Positions 1 through 8,064 of a DNA stretch of 64,000 nt are shown in pieces. The notes below the pieces were generated by a model. The model was not told where the DNA came from and searched no databases. It worked only from the letters and a program-made list of their open reading frames with translations. The position numbers and the translations under genes are program-made. The stretch is from Bradyrhizobium sp. CB1717 (GTDB taxonomy: Bacteria > Pseudomonadota > Alphaproteobacteria > Rhizobiales > Xanthobacteraceae). The first letter of the stretch is position 1, and each line of letters opens with the position of its first letter. The stretch lies in NCBI RefSeq assembly GCF_029714325.1, contig NZ_CP121666.1, positions 8,728,501 through 8,792,500 of the forward strand, given 5' to 3'.

Positions 1-563
1 GCGCCGCCGACCTTGTTCTGGCTCATCTCGGCGAGGATCTGGCCGGGCGTCGGCAGCGTCTTCGGATCGACGCGCTTGTCGGGATTCCAGAGATCGGAGC
101 GGACGATGGCGCGGGCGCACTGGAAGTAGATTTCCTCGACGTTCATCACCATGACGCTGCGCGGCGCCTTGCCCTCGACCTTGAACGAGTCGAGCAAGCC
201 CGGATCGATCGACAGATGCGCGCGTCCGTTGGCGCGCACCGCGTTGCCGGAGCCGGGGATCAGGAACATCAGCGACACCCGGGGGTCGCGCACGATGTTG
301 CGCAGGGAATCGACCCGGTTGTTGCCACGGCGGTCCGGCAGCATCAGCGTCCTGGGATCGTGAATGCGGACGAAGCCGGGTAGATCGCCGCGCGGCGAGC
401 AGTCGATACCCTCGGGCCCGATGGTGGCGAGCGCGGCGAACGGCGCCTTCTCGATGAAGATGCGGTAGAGCGGCGTGACGTGGTCGGCGACTTTCACGGT
501 CGAGGCGTCATTGGTGACGCCGTAGATGGCCTCAAGCTGTTCGACCGTCTCGATCACTGTCAT
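1..563 (-). CDS. pyridoxamine 5'-phosphate oxidase family protein (partial, C-terminus off window)
   Basis: The reading frame opens with ATG at 563 (MTVIETVEQLEAIYG) and stays open to base 1, so the stop lies outside the window. Visible motifs are FIEKAPFAALATIGPEG, DCSPRGDLPGFVRI and NNRVDSLRNI. They match the FMN-binding split-barrel proteins of the PPOX family, in particular the stand-alone subgroup sometimes called MSMEG_1061-like. Such proteins usually bind FMN or F420; the substrate here is unknown. It lies 26 bases downstream of phnN on the same strand and could be co-transcribed with the C-P lyase operon, although nothing links it to phosphonates. Confidence 0.8.
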   Translation of the reverse strand, partial: MTVIETVEQLEAIYGVTNDASTVKVADHVTPLYRIFIEKAPFAALATIGPEGIDCSPRGDLPGFVRIHDPRTLMLPDRRGNNRVDSLRNIVRDPRVSLMFLIPGSGNAVRANGRAHLSIDPGLLDSFKVEGKAPRSVMVMNVEEIYFQCARAIVRSDLWNPDKRVDPKTLPTPGQILAEMSQNKVGG

Positions 564-589
564 CTTCCACGCTCTCCTTGTTGCGCCAG

Positions 590-1186
590 CTATTCGTGCC
601 AGCCTTCGTTCCTGATCACGCGCACGAGCTGGCGGCTGTGATACTCCGCGCTGCCGGCGTTGAGGATGGTGACGTCGGCCTGCGCCGACGCATCATCGAC
701 GCTGCGCGACAGCCGCTCCGCGATGTTGCCGTCGCTGTGCCGGGCGCGCGCGGCGAGGCGCTGCGCCAGCACGTCCGGCGGCGCCGTGATCGCGACCACC
801 ACGACATTGGCATAGGCCTGACGCAGCGCGGCGATCACGGTGCGCGAGACGTTCGCGACGACCGCGCGGCCCGCGCGGATGTCGTCGTTGATCTCGAGCG
901 GCAGCGCATAAGAATGCCCGTGCGCCTCCCAGTACACGGCGAAGTCGCCATGCTCGCGCGCGCGGCGGAAGTCGTCCTGACTCACCGCGATATTGTCTTC
1001 GTCGGCCGATGACGCACGCGTCACGATACGGCGCGGGAAGACGATGTCGGGATCGTCGCTGCAGGCCGCTTGCGCCAGCCGCAGCAAAGTATCCTTGCCG
1101 GCGCCGCTGGGGCCGACCACGAGCACGAGCCGGCCGGGGCCGGTCGCACCCGCTTCATCCTGCGTCGCGGTCGCGATCTCGCTCAT
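590..1186 (-). CDS. phnN: ribose 1,5-bisphosphate phosphokinase PhnN
   Basis: This 198-residue kinase makes PRPP from ribose 1,5-bisphosphate, the last step that returns the C-P lyase product to central metabolism. The P-loop GPSGAGKDT sits near residues 25-33, and the guanylate-kinase-like fold is suggested by IVTRASSADEDN and FAVYWEAHGHSYALP, as in known PhnN proteins. Its ATG overlaps the phnM stop (ATGA), so the two are translationally coupled. It is the last phn gene of the leftward operon. Length is normal for the family (about 185-200). Confidence 0.93.
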   Translation of the reverse strand: MSEIATATQDEAGATGPGRLVLVVGPSGAGKDTLLRLAQAACSDDPDIVFPRRIVTRASSADEDNIAVSQDDFRRAREHGDFAVYWEAHGHSYALPLEINDDIRAGRAVVANVSRTVIAALRQAYANVVVVAITAPPDVLAQRLAARARHSDGNIAERLSRSVDDASAQADVTILNAGSAEYHSRQLVRVIRNEGWHE

Positions 1187-2340
1187 GCGACGCGGTATCC
1201 TTCGCGCCAGACGCTGCGGACCACGGGAACGTGGCCTGCGACATGCACGCGGATCAAATCGGCGCGCTTGCCGGTCGCCACCTCGCCGCGATCGGTGAGG
1301 CCGACCGCCTCGGCGGGCGCCTTGGTCACGGTGCGAACCGCCGCCGGAAGGCTGATCGCCGGCACATGCTCCGGCAATTGCAGCGCGGCCATCAGCAGGC
1401 TCGACGGGATGTAATCCGACGACAGGATGTCGAGCAGGCCTTCGCGCGCGAGATCGACCGCAGCGATGTTGCCGGAGTGCGAGCCGCCGCGCACGACGTT
1501 GGGCGCGCCCATCAGGATGTCGATGCCGGCCTGATGCAGGCCGCGCGCGGCCTCCAGCGTGGTCGGGAATTCCGCCACCGAAACGCGATCGCGCACGGCG
1601 TCCGCGACGTTCTCCTCGGTGGTGTCGTCGTGGCTGGCCAGAGGGATCCTGTACTCATGGGCCAGCGCCACGATCTCGCGCATGTTGGCCGCGGCATAGA
1701 GCCTCTGATATTCGAAGCGCTTTGCGAACAGCTCGTCGAGCTCGGCATCGGTCTTGCCGCCGCCCTTGCCGCGATAATAGTCGCGCAGCTTGACCTCGTC
1801 GCGGAACTGGCGCTGGCCCGGCGTGTGGTCCATCAGCGACATCAGCTTGACGTCGGGCCGGTCGATCAGCTCCTTGGCTTCCTCGACCACGCTCGGCATC
1901 GGGATTTCGCAGCGCAGGTGCAGGAAGTGGTCGGCGCGCAGCAGGCTGGCCTCGCGCGCGGTGGTGATGGCGGCAGCGAGCACGCCGGCGCGGCCATCGA
2001 CTTCCTCGGCACCGTCCTCGCGCCAGACCCGGAGCGAGTCGAACACGGTGGTGATGCCCGATGTGGCGAGCTGGCCGTCATAGGAGATCACGGCGGCGAC
2101 CGGATTCCAGAACACTTTTGGCCGCGGCACGTAATGCGCTTCGAGATGGTCGGTGTGGAGCTCGATCAGGCCGGGCATGATGAGGTCGCCGCCGGCATCC
2201 TCGGCGCCCGCGGGTGCAGTCCCATCGCCGATCTCGGCGATGCGTCCGTCAGCGAGCGCGAGCCAGCCCCGCTCGATCACCCGGTCGCCCAGCACGATCC
2301 TGGCGTTGGCGATCACTGTGTCCTTTGGCTTCATTTCCAT
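1183..2340 (-). CDS. phnM: alpha-D-ribose 1-methylphosphonate 5-triphosphate diphosphatase PhnM
   Basis: A 385-residue amidohydrolase-family enzyme that removes pyrophosphate from the ribose 1-phosphonate 5-triphosphate made by PhnGHIL, giving the PhnJ substrate. The metal-site signature LIELHTDHLEAH lies near residues 58-69. [46 protein letters not shown] and LSSDYIPSS match the conserved PhnM blocks. It lies 5 bases after phnL and overlaps phnN by four bases. A second, more divergent PhnM is encoded at 12512-13705; this copy is the canonical one by position in the C-P lyase operon. Confidence 0.95.
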   Translation of the reverse strand: MEMKPKDTVIANARIVLGDRVIERGWLALADGRIAEIGDGTAPAGAEDAGGDLIMPGLIELHTDHLEAHYVPRPKVFWNPVAAVISYDGQLATSGITTVFDSLRVWREDGAEEVDGRAGVLAAAITTAREASLLRADHFLHLRCEIPMPSVVEEAKELIDRPDVKLMSLMDHTPGQRQFRDEVKLRDYYRGKGGGKTDAELDELFAKRFEYQRLYAAANMREIVALAHEYRIPLASHDDTTEENVADAVRDRVSVAEFPTTLEAARGLHQAGIDILMGAPNVVRGGSHSGNIAAVDLAREGLLDILSSDYIPSSLLMAALQLPEHVPAISLPAAVRTVTKAPAEAVGLTDRGEVATGKRADLIRVHVAGHVPVVRSVWREGYRVA

Positions 2341-2345
2341 GTCCT

Positions 2346-3056
2346 TCAGGCGGCGGCGGCAAAGCTGGTGACGTCGACGATACGGTCGGCAATCAGATGA
2401 CGGATTTCGTCGTCATGGACAATGGCCACCATGGCAACGCCCTGGCGTTTCTTCTCGGCAACCAGCTCGACCACCACAGTGCGATTGGCGGCGTCGAGCG
2501 AAGCGGTCGGCTCGTCCAGCAGCAGGATCGGCAGATCCGAGATGAAGCCGCGCGCGATGTTCACGCGCTGCTGCTCGCCGCCGGAGAAGGTGGCGGGCGG
2601 AAGCTGCCAGAGTCTTTCGGGAATGTTGAGGCGGTGCAGCAGCTCGCCGGCGCGAGCTTGCGCATCGGCCCGGCTCATGCCGTTGACGATCAGCGGCTCG
2701 GCGACGACGTCGATGGTCGCAACGCGCGGCACCGCGCGCAGGAACTGGCTGACATAGCCGATGGTGGCGCGGCGGATATTGAGGACCTGCCGCGGCTCGG
2801 CGGTGGCGAGATCGATCACCGCACCGCGATGGCGGATGCCGATGCGGCCGCTATCACAGCGGTAATTACCGAAGATCATCTTCAGGATCGACGATTTGCC
2901 GGCGCCGGATGGACCCGACAGCACGACACATTCGCCGGGATCGACGTGGAAGGTCACGCCGCGCACCACCGGCAGCTCGATGCCGCCCTGCAGGTGCATC
3001 GTAAAGGTCTTGCCGGCGTCAGTGATGTCGATCATGGCGGTCATTGGAATGCTCAT
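2346..3056 (-). CDS. phnL: C-P lyase core-complex ABC-type ATPase PhnL
   Basis: 236 residues with Walker A GPSGAGKSS, signature FSGGEQQRVNIARG and Walker B LPILLLDEPTASLD. PhnL is an ABC-type nucleotide-binding subunit that docks on the C-P lyase complex and is needed with PhnG, H and I to couple the phosphonate to ribose triphosphate; it is not a transporter ATPase. The ATG at 3056 overlaps the phnK stop (ATGA). A start a few codons further in (MTAMIDITDAG) is possible, but the overlap favours the one chosen. Confidence 0.94.
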   Translation of the reverse strand: MSIPMTAMIDITDAGKTFTMHLQGGIELPVVRGVTFHVDPGECVVLSGPSGAGKSSILKMIFGNYRCDSGRIGIRHRGAVIDLATAEPRQVLNIRRATIGYVSQFLRAVPRVATIDVVAEPLIVNGMSRADAQARAGELLHRLNIPERLWQLPPATFSGGEQQRVNIARGFISDLPILLLDEPTASLDAANRTVVVELVAEKKRQGVAMVAIVHDDEIRHLIADRIVDVTSFAAAA

Positions 3057-3850
3057 GGCGGCAGAATCGAGGAGACGAGGAGTTGCGTATACGGCTCGCG
3101 CGGATCGTCGAGCACCTGATCGGTGAGACCGGTCTCGATGACGCGGCCGCCTTTCATCACCATCACGCGGTGCGACAAGAGGCGCGCCACCGCGAGATCG
3201 TGGGTGACGATGACGACGGCGAGGTTCAGCTCGGCGACGAGGCTGCGCAAGAGGTCGAGCAGACGGGCCTGTACCGATACGTCAAGGCCGCCGGTCGGCT
3301 CGTCCATGAACACCAGCCGCGGCTGGGTGACGAGGTTACGTGCGATCTGGAGGCGCTGGCGCATGCCGCCGGAATAGGTGCGCGGCGCATCGTCGATGCG
3401 CGCGGTATCGATCTCGACGCGGGTGAGCCAGTCGGAGGCGGTGTCGCGGATGCGGCCGTAATGATTCCAGCCGACCGCCATCAGCCGCTCGCCGACATTG
3501 GCGCCGGCAGAGACCGCCATGCGCAGGCCCTGCGCGGGATCCTGATGCACAAAGCCCCAATCGGTGCGGAACAGGAAGCGTCGCTCGGCCTCGCCCAGCG
3601 TCGCGAGGTCGCGGGTGACGCCGTCGCGCATGCGATACGAGACATGGCCTGCGCTCGGCGCAAGCTGGCCCGACAGCATTTGCAGCAACGTCGACTTGCC
3701 CGAGCCGGATTCGCCGACGATCGCAAGCACCTCGCCGGGATAGAGCGAGAACGACACGTCGCGGCAGGCGGCGATGCGGCCGAACGACTTGCTCAAGGAT
3801 TCGGCGACCAGCAGCGGCTGGTCGTTGTCGGACGTATCGAGATCAACCAT
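3053..3850 (-). CDS. phnK: C-P lyase core-complex ABC-type ATPase PhnK
   Basis: 265 residues starting MVDLDTSDNDQPLLVAESLSK. The frame is open further upstream, but those codons lie inside phnJ; the ATG at 3850 overlaps the phnJ end by eight bases, as expected for this operon. Walker A is GESGSGKST, signature YSGGMRQRLQIARNL, Walker B LVFMDEPTGGLD. In E. coli PhnK binds the PhnGHIJ core next to PhnJ and is essential for C-P cleavage in vivo. The sequence is also close to dipeptide-transporter ATPases, but its place between phnJ and phnL settles the assignment. Confidence 0.94.
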   Translation of the reverse strand: MVDLDTSDNDQPLLVAESLSKSFGRIAACRDVSFSLYPGEVLAIVGESGSGKSTLLQMLSGQLAPSAGHVSYRMRDGVTRDLATLGEAERRFLFRTDWGFVHQDPAQGLRMAVSAGANVGERLMAVGWNHYGRIRDTASDWLTRVEIDTARIDDAPRTYSGGMRQRLQIARNLVTQPRLVFMDEPTGGLDVSVQARLLDLLRSLVAELNLAVVIVTHDLAVARLLSHRVMVMKGGRVIETGLTDQVLDDPREPYTQLLVSSILPP

Positions 3851-4733
3851 GTGAGCCCGCCTTCTCCTTGTAGGGCGCGGCGCTGAGGCTGCCGTGATGG
3901 CCGGCGGCCTGACGTCCCTCGCAATAATCGGTGTCGGAGCAGACGAACATGCGCCCGCCCTTGTCGTCGGTGACGATCTCGTCGAGGTAGGAATTCTCCG
4001 CGCCGCACAGCGCGCAGGGCGCATTGAAGCGGTAGGGCTCGAACGGGTGATCCTCGAAATCGAGCGACACCACCTGCGTGTAAGGCGGGATCGCATAGAT
4101 GCGCTTCTCGCGGCCGGCGCCGAACAATTGCAGCGCCGGAGAATTGTCCATCTTGGGATTGTCGAATTTCGGCGTCGGCGACGGGTCCATCACGTAGCGC
4201 GCGTTGACCTTGACCGGATAGGCGTAGGCGGTGGCGATGTGGCCGAAGCGGGCGATGTCCTCGTAGAGCTTCACATGCATCAGGCCGTATTCGGCGAGCG
4301 CGTGCATGCGCCGCGTCTCGGTCTCGCGCGGCTCGAGGAAGCGCAACGGCTCCGGGATCGGCACCTGGTAGACCAGCACCTGGTTCGCGTGCAGCGCCGT
4401 CTCCGGGATGCGGTGACGGGTCTGGATCACCGTTGCCTCGTCCGTTGCCGTCGTCGTCGCAACGCCCGCGGTCTTGGCGAAGAATTTGCGGATCGAGATC
4501 GCGTTGGTGGTGTCGTCCGAACCCTGATCGATCACCTTCAGCACGTCCTGCGGACCGAGGATCGCGGCCGTGACCTGCACGCCGCCGGTGCCCCATCCAT
4601 AGGGCATCGGCATTTCGCGGCTGGCAAACGGCACCTGATAGCCGGGGATCGCGATCGCTTTCAGGATCGCGCGGCGGATCATCCGCTTGGTCTGCTCGTC
4701 GAGATAGGCGAAGTTGTAGGCGGGCGCGTTCAT
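3843..4733 (-). CDS. phnJ: alpha-D-ribose 1-methylphosphonate 5-phosphate C-P lyase PhnJ
   Basis: The radical-SAM enzyme that breaks the carbon-phosphorus bond, releasing the alkane (methane from methylphosphonate) and a ribose 1,2-cyclic phosphate. It has 296 residues. The unusual cluster motif is intact: C240-x2-C243-x21-C265-x5-C271, the same spacing as in E. coli PhnJ, where three cysteines bind the 4Fe-4S cluster and the fourth carries the thiyl radical. Other conserved blocks are ILKAIAIPGYQVPFASREMP and PYGWGTGG. It overlaps phnI by four bases (ATGA). The enzyme should be functional. Confidence 0.97.
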   Translation of the reverse strand: MNAPAYNFAYLDEQTKRMIRRAILKAIAIPGYQVPFASREMPMPYGWGTGGVQVTAAILGPQDVLKVIDQGSDDTTNAISIRKFFAKTAGVATTTATDEATVIQTRHRIPETALHANQVLVYQVPIPEPLRFLEPRETETRRMHALAEYGLMHVKLYEDIARFGHIATAYAYPVKVNARYVMDPSPTPKFDNPKMDNSPALQLFGAGREKRIYAIPPYTQVVSLDFEDHPFEPYRFNAPCALCGAENSYLDEIVTDDKGGRMFVCSDTDYCEGRQAAGHHGSLSAAPYKEKAGSHG

Positions 4734-5833
4734 TCCGCGGCCTCCTTCATGGCGTCGGGCGCGTTGGCATCGGCAAACTCCTGACGCAGCTTGCGCAGCA
4801 GGCCGAGTTCGGACTGGAAGTCGACATAGTGAGGCAGCTTCAGATGCTCGACGAAGCCGGTCGCCTGGACGTTATCGGAATGCGACATCACGAATTCCTC
4901 GTCTTGCGCCGGGGCAAGCGCCTCTTCGCCGAGCTCACGGGCGCGCAGCGCGCGATCGACCAGCGCCATCGACATGGTCTTGCGCTCGCTCTGGCCGAAG
5001 GCGAGGCCATAGCCGCGGGTGAAGCACGGCGCTTCCGTCGCAGAACCCTTGAACTGGTTGACCATCTGGCACTCGGTGAGCTCGATCGCGCCGAGCGGCA
5101 CGGCGAAGCCGACGTCCTCGGCCGCGAATTCGACCTCGACCTCGCCGAAGCGGATCTCGCCGACAAAGGGATGGTTGCGGCCGTAGCCGCGCTGGGTGGA
5201 ATAGCCCATCGCGAGCAGAAAGCCTTCGTCACCGCGCGCAAGGTTTTGCAGGCGCAGGTCGCGGTCGGCCGGAAAATTCAGCGGCTCGCGGGTGAGATCG
5301 CCGACGGCGGCGCCCTCCTCTGCCTCCGGCGAGGATTCGATCAGCCCGTCGCGGCCGAGAATATCGGTGACGCGCGGTGTCGGCGCGGTGGAGGCTTCAG
5401 CCGCCGCCGGCACCTCCGGCACAAAACCTTCGGCCAGCGAGGGATCGAGCAGGCGGTGCGTGTAGTCGAAGGTCGGACCTAAGATCTGGCCGCCGGGAAT
5501 GTCCTTGAAGGTCGCCGACACCCGGCGCTGCACCCGCATGGCGCCGGTGTCGACCGGCTCGCTGGTGCCGAATCGCGGCAGCGTGGCACGGAAGGCGCGG
5601 ACCAGGAAGATCGCCTCGATCAAATCGCCGCGCGCCTGCTTGATCGCGAGCGCCGCAAGCTCGCGGTCATAGAGCGAGCCCTCGCTCATGACGCGGTCGA
5701 CGGCAAGCTCAAGCTGCTCCGAGATCTGGTCGAGCGTGACTTCCGCAACGCCCTGATCGCCGCGCCGCTTATGTGCGAGCAGGCGATGGGCGTTCTCGAT
5801 GGCGCGTTCGCCGCCTTTGACTGCGACATACAT
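4730..5833 (-). CDS. phnI: C-P lyase complex subunit PhnI (ribose 1-phosphonate triphosphate synthase catalytic subunit)
   Basis: 367 residues, full length for PhnI. In the presence of PhnG, H and L, PhnI displaces adenine from ATP with a phosphonate to form alpha-D-ribose 1-methylphosphonate 5-triphosphate. Conserved text includes YVAVKGGERAIENAHRLL at the N-terminus, QILGPTFDYTHRLLDPSLA, LLAMGYSTQRGYGRNHPF and MVNQFKGSATEAPCFTRGYG. The ATG at 5833 follows phnH by four bases, and the stop overlaps phnJ. Confidence 0.96.
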   Translation of the reverse strand: MYVAVKGGERAIENAHRLLAHKRRGDQGVAEVTLDQISEQLELAVDRVMSEGSLYDRELAALAIKQARGDLIEAIFLVRAFRATLPRFGTSEPVDTGAMRVQRRVSATFKDIPGGQILGPTFDYTHRLLDPSLAEGFVPEVPAAAEASTAPTPRVTDILGRDGLIESSPEAEEGAAVGDLTREPLNFPADRDLRLQNLARGDEGFLLAMGYSTQRGYGRNHPFVGEIRFGEVEVEFAAEDVGFAVPLGAIELTECQMVNQFKGSATEAPCFTRGYGLAFGQSERKTMSMALVDRALRARELGEEALAPAQDEEFVMSHSDNVQATGFVEHLKLPHYVDFQSELGLLRKLRQEFADANAPDAMKEAAE

Positions 5834-5837
5834 GCTT

Positions 5838-6446
5838 CTAGCTTCCCTTGCTCACGACGCGTGTGGTGCGCGGGATCGCGACCACGGCGTCATCGGCGAC
5901 CAGCACCACGTCGATGCCACGCGGAAACAGCGCTTCGTTCATACGCAGGCGCTCGAACAGGTCGAAAGGCTTGATCGACGCCTGCAGCGCCGCCACCCCG
6001 TCGATGCCGGGGCCGCGCAGCTCGAAGCTGCGCCCGGAGTTCAGGCTGTCGACCTGGATGATCGCCGTGGTCGAGCGGTCCGGATACTCGCTCGTGCCGA
6101 TCGCGAAGCGCTCGAGCGAGGGCAGCGCACCGCCGTCGCTGATGAGCGCAAATGAAGCGACCGATGAATCCTGCACGACCGGCGCGCCGGTGTGGAACTT
6201 CAGCCACTTGGTCACGTCGGAGCTTTCCGCCATCCGCGCGTCGAGCCAGAGCGGCGTGTCGTGGTCGAACAGCGTCAGCGCGATCGCCGCGGTGCCCCGC
6301 ATCATCACGCCGGGCGCGCCCGCCATCGGCACGATGCGCTGGACCGAGCCCGGCCGCGCCATCGCGTCCATGACCGAGCGAAAGGTCGATTGCGCCGACA
6401 GTACCTTGTCGGCGAAACCCGGCGGCAGTTCCGCAATCGTGGTCAT
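5838..6446 (-). CDS. phnH: C-P lyase complex subunit PhnH
   Basis: 202 residues beginning MTTIAELPPGFADKVLSAQS. The frame is open upstream, but those codons are inside phnG, so the ATG at 6446, four bases after the phnG stop, is chosen. PhnH is a structural subunit of the PhnGHIJ core, related to PLP-dependent transferases but without the cofactor lysine. Conserved blocks are FRSVMDAMARPGSVQRI, TLFDHDTPLWLDA and FELRGPGI. Confidence 0.95.
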   Translation of the reverse strand: MTTIAELPPGFADKVLSAQSTFRSVMDAMARPGSVQRIVPMAGAPGVMMRGTAAIALTLFDHDTPLWLDARMAESSDVTKWLKFHTGAPVVQDSSVASFALISDGGALPSLERFAIGTSEYPDRSTTAIIQVDSLNSGRSFELRGPGIDGVAALQASIKPFDLFERLRMNEALFPRGIDVVLVADDAVVAIPRTTRVVSKGS

Positions 6447-6450
6447 GATC

Positions 6451-6906
6451 TCACCCCTCACCGCGCACCATGGTGTAGAAATCAACCTTCGTCGCGGCGG
6501 TCTCTTCCGCCGCTCGCGTCCGCCTGACCATAAGCTGCTCGCGCAACGGCGCGATAACGTCGCGCTCCACCAGCCCGCCGAAATCGCGGGACTGCACCAG
6601 CGCATCGCACAGCGCAATCAGCCGCGCCTTTTCACTGTTGCGCCCGAGCGTGTAGCCGAAACCGACTTCGCCGCTCGCAAGCCGCACCGCCGCGCGCGAC
6701 ACCGTGGCCTCGCCGAGGTTGAACGGCGCACCGTCGCCGCCGACCCGGCCACGCAGCATCACGAGACCGTTCTCCGGCGCACGCAGATCCTGATGAGCCG
6801 GCAGAGTGAGATCGCGGAGGCGAGCGGCGATCTCGCCCGCCTCCGCGTGCGCCAGCACGGCCATGGCGGCCTTGCGCTGGGCTTGCTGGGTATTGTGCTG
6901 GGTCAC
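6451..6906 (-). CDS. phnG: C-P lyase complex subunit PhnG
   Basis: About 151 residues from a GTG at 6906 (VTQHNTQQAQRKAAMAVLAH), matching the usual 145-155 of PhnG. The frame is open to an ATG at 6972, but that ATG lies inside the predicted -10 hexamer and next to the operator palindrome, so translation must start downstream. A GTG three codons earlier (6915) is an alternative, and GGTGGA ahead of 6906 could serve as ribosome binding site. PhnG with PhnI catalyses the transfer of phosphonate to ribose triphosphate. ARLRDLTLPAHQDLRAPENG and GEVGFGYTLGRN are typical PhnG segments. First gene of the operon. Confidence 0.9.
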   Translation of the reverse strand: MTQHNTQQAQRKAAMAVLAHAEAGEIAARLRDLTLPAHQDLRAPENGLVMLRGRVGGDGAPFNLGEATVSRAAVRLASGEVGFGYTLGRNSEKARLIALCDALVQSRDFGGLVERDVIAPLREQLMVRRTRAAEETAATKVDFYTMVRGEG

Positions 6907-6942
6907 CTGATCCACCGAGCTTTTGACAGAACTTGCCGAATT

Positions 6943-6970
6943 GAAGTTGTCTATGATAATAGACAACTTC
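6943..6970. promoter_or_regulatory. perfect 12+12 bp palindrome, probable PhnF operator
   Basis: GAAGTTGTCTAT at 6943-6954 is exactly mirrored by ATAGACAACTTC at 6959-6970 with a 4-base centre. It sits between phnF and phnG and covers the predicted phnG transcription start (about 6961). GntR/HutC-family regulators such as PhnF bind TATAGAC-like half sites, so PhnF is the obvious ligand (inference). Binding here would block phnG initiation. Confidence 0.75.
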
Positions 6971-7001
6971 ATACGAGAGCGCCATGACTGTTTCGTGACA
7001 A
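6968..7001 (-). promoter_or_regulatory. Pho box and -10 element of the phnG operon
   Basis: Read on the minus strand, TTGTCAC-GAAA-CAGTCAT (7001 to 6984) fits the PhoB consensus CTGTCAT-N4-CTGTCAT with an 11-base period. Ten bases further is TATGAA (6973-6968), a good -10. In PhoB-dependent promoters the box replaces the -35, and a 10-11 base gap to the -10 is standard. Expected: phosphate-starvation activation of phnG-N, gated by the adjoining palindrome. Confidence 0.7.
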
Positions 7002-7034
7002 AGGTGTGATTTCTGGGCTAGCTTGACCGACAAC

Positions 7035-7766
7035 ATGAGCATGCAGGACACAGCCTCTTCGGGCGTCGCGCTGTGGCGCCTCGTCGCCGACGGCATCGAG
7101 CGCGGCATCGCCGACGGCCGCTTTGCGGCCGGCGACAAGCTGCCGGGCGAGATGGAAATCGCCGAAACCTATCGCGTGAACCGCCACACCGTGCGCCGCG
7201 CGCTGGCAGCCCTTGCCGAGCGCGGTCTGGTGCGGGCCGAGCGCGGCAGCGGAACCTATGTCGAGGCGCAGAAGCTCGCTTATCCCTTGCGCTCGCGCAC
7301 GCGCTTCTCCGAGATCGTCGGCGCCGATGGCCGCGAGCCGCATGGCCGGCTGATCGAGGCGACCAATGATGTCGCGACGCGTGAGCTGGCGCGGGAGCTG
7401 GGGTTGAAGACCGGCGCGCCCCTGGTGCGGATCGAGGCGATCCGGCTCGCCGACCGCACGCCGATCTGCGTCTCCACGACGTGGCTGTCAGCCGAATTGT
7501 TTCCGGGCGCAGGCGAGGTGTTCGCGGCGACACGATCGATGACGAAGATGCTCGAGCATTACGGGATCAGCGACTATCGCCGCGGCGCGACCCGGATCAC
7601 CGCCGGCATCGTCGATGCCACCGACGCCGCACGTCTCGACCTGCCGCTGGGGCGGCCGATCCTGGTGGTCGACGCCACCGACCACGATCTCGCCGGCAAG
7701 CCGCTGGTGACGAAGCATTCGCGCTTCGCCGCGGAACGCGTGGAGTTCCTGGTGGAGAACGGGTGA
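7035..7766 (+). CDS. phnF: phosphonate operon GntR/HutC-family repressor PhnF
   Basis: 243 residues from ATG 7035 (ATG 7041 or TTG 7023 also possible; no clear ribosome binding site). An N-terminal winged helix (about 10-75: GDKLPGEMEIAETYRVNRHTV, GLVRAERGSGTYV) is followed by a UTRA ligand domain (RTRFSEIVGADG, GAPLVRIEAIRLADRTPICV). It diverges from phnG and probably represses it, and perhaps itself, through the palindrome at 6943-6970, with a phosphonate or pathway intermediate as inducer (inference). Confidence 0.9.
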   Translation: MSMQDTASSGVALWRLVADGIERGIADGRFAAGDKLPGEMEIAETYRVNRHTVRRALAALAERGLVRAERGSGTYVEAQKLAYPLRSRTRFSEIVGADGREPHGRLIEATNDVATRELARELGLKTGAPLVRIEAIRLADRTPICVSTTWLSAELFPGAGEVFAATRSMTKMLEHYGISDYRRGATRITAGIVDATDAARLDLPLGRPILVVDATDHDLAGKPLVTKHSRFAAERVEFLVENG

Positions 7767-7791
7767 GCGTTTCGCGATACGCGCATTTCTT

Positions 7792-7938
7792 CCCCTCTCC
7801 CCCTTGTGGGAGAGGGTGGCTCGCCGCGATAGCGGCGAGACGGGTGAGGGGTATGTTTCCGCAAACGCTGATCTGAATCTGGGGAGACATACCCCTCATC
7901 CGGCGCTTCGCGCCACCTTCTCCCACAAGGGGGAAGGG
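7792..7938. repeat. large imperfect inverted repeat between converging phnF and phnE2
   Basis: The left arm (7792-7856) and the right arm (7887-7938) are reverse complements over most of their length: CCCCTTGTGGGAGA, GGTGAGGGGTATGT and so on. It is non-coding, in the gap between converging genes. Its form is that of the dispersed intergenic repeats common in Bradyrhizobium genomes; it could also act as a bidirectional RNA hairpin. Confidence 0.75.
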
Positions 7939-7962
7939 AAGAAAGCAAGCAGAGCGCGGCAT

Positions 7963-8054
7963 CGTAGGGTGGGCAAAGGCGCACTTCGCGCCGTGCCCAC
8001 GATCTTTCTCGATTGTTAAAGGTGGTGGGCACGCTTCGCTTTGCCCACCCTACG
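7963..8054. repeat. second inverted repeat (CGTAGGGTGGGC type)
   Basis: CGTAGGGTGGGCAAAGGCG at 7963 pairs with the reverse complement near 8036-8054, and GTGCCCAC at 7993-8000 with GTGGGCAC at 8024, enclosing about 23 bases. It is a separate repeat family from the one just upstream. Together they fill the roughly 300-base gap between phnF and phnE2, where no gene is visible. Confidence 0.7.
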
Positions 8055-8064
8055 GCACCTTTGA

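Noticed and set aside
3851..4096. Upstream extension of phnK through phnJ
   Set aside because: Arg/Ser-rich frame inside the conserved C-terminus of phnJ; the ATG at 3850 gives the normal PhnK length.
6907..6972. Upstream extension of phnG to ATG 6972 (MKLSIIIDNFNS)
   Set aside because: The ATG lies inside the predicted -10 and the extension is encoded by the operator palindrome; the length would exceed the PhnG family by about 20 residues.
7792..8054. CRISPR-like or transposon-end reading of the repeats
   Set aside because: The repeats are single inverted pairs without regular spacers, transposase gene or target duplication.
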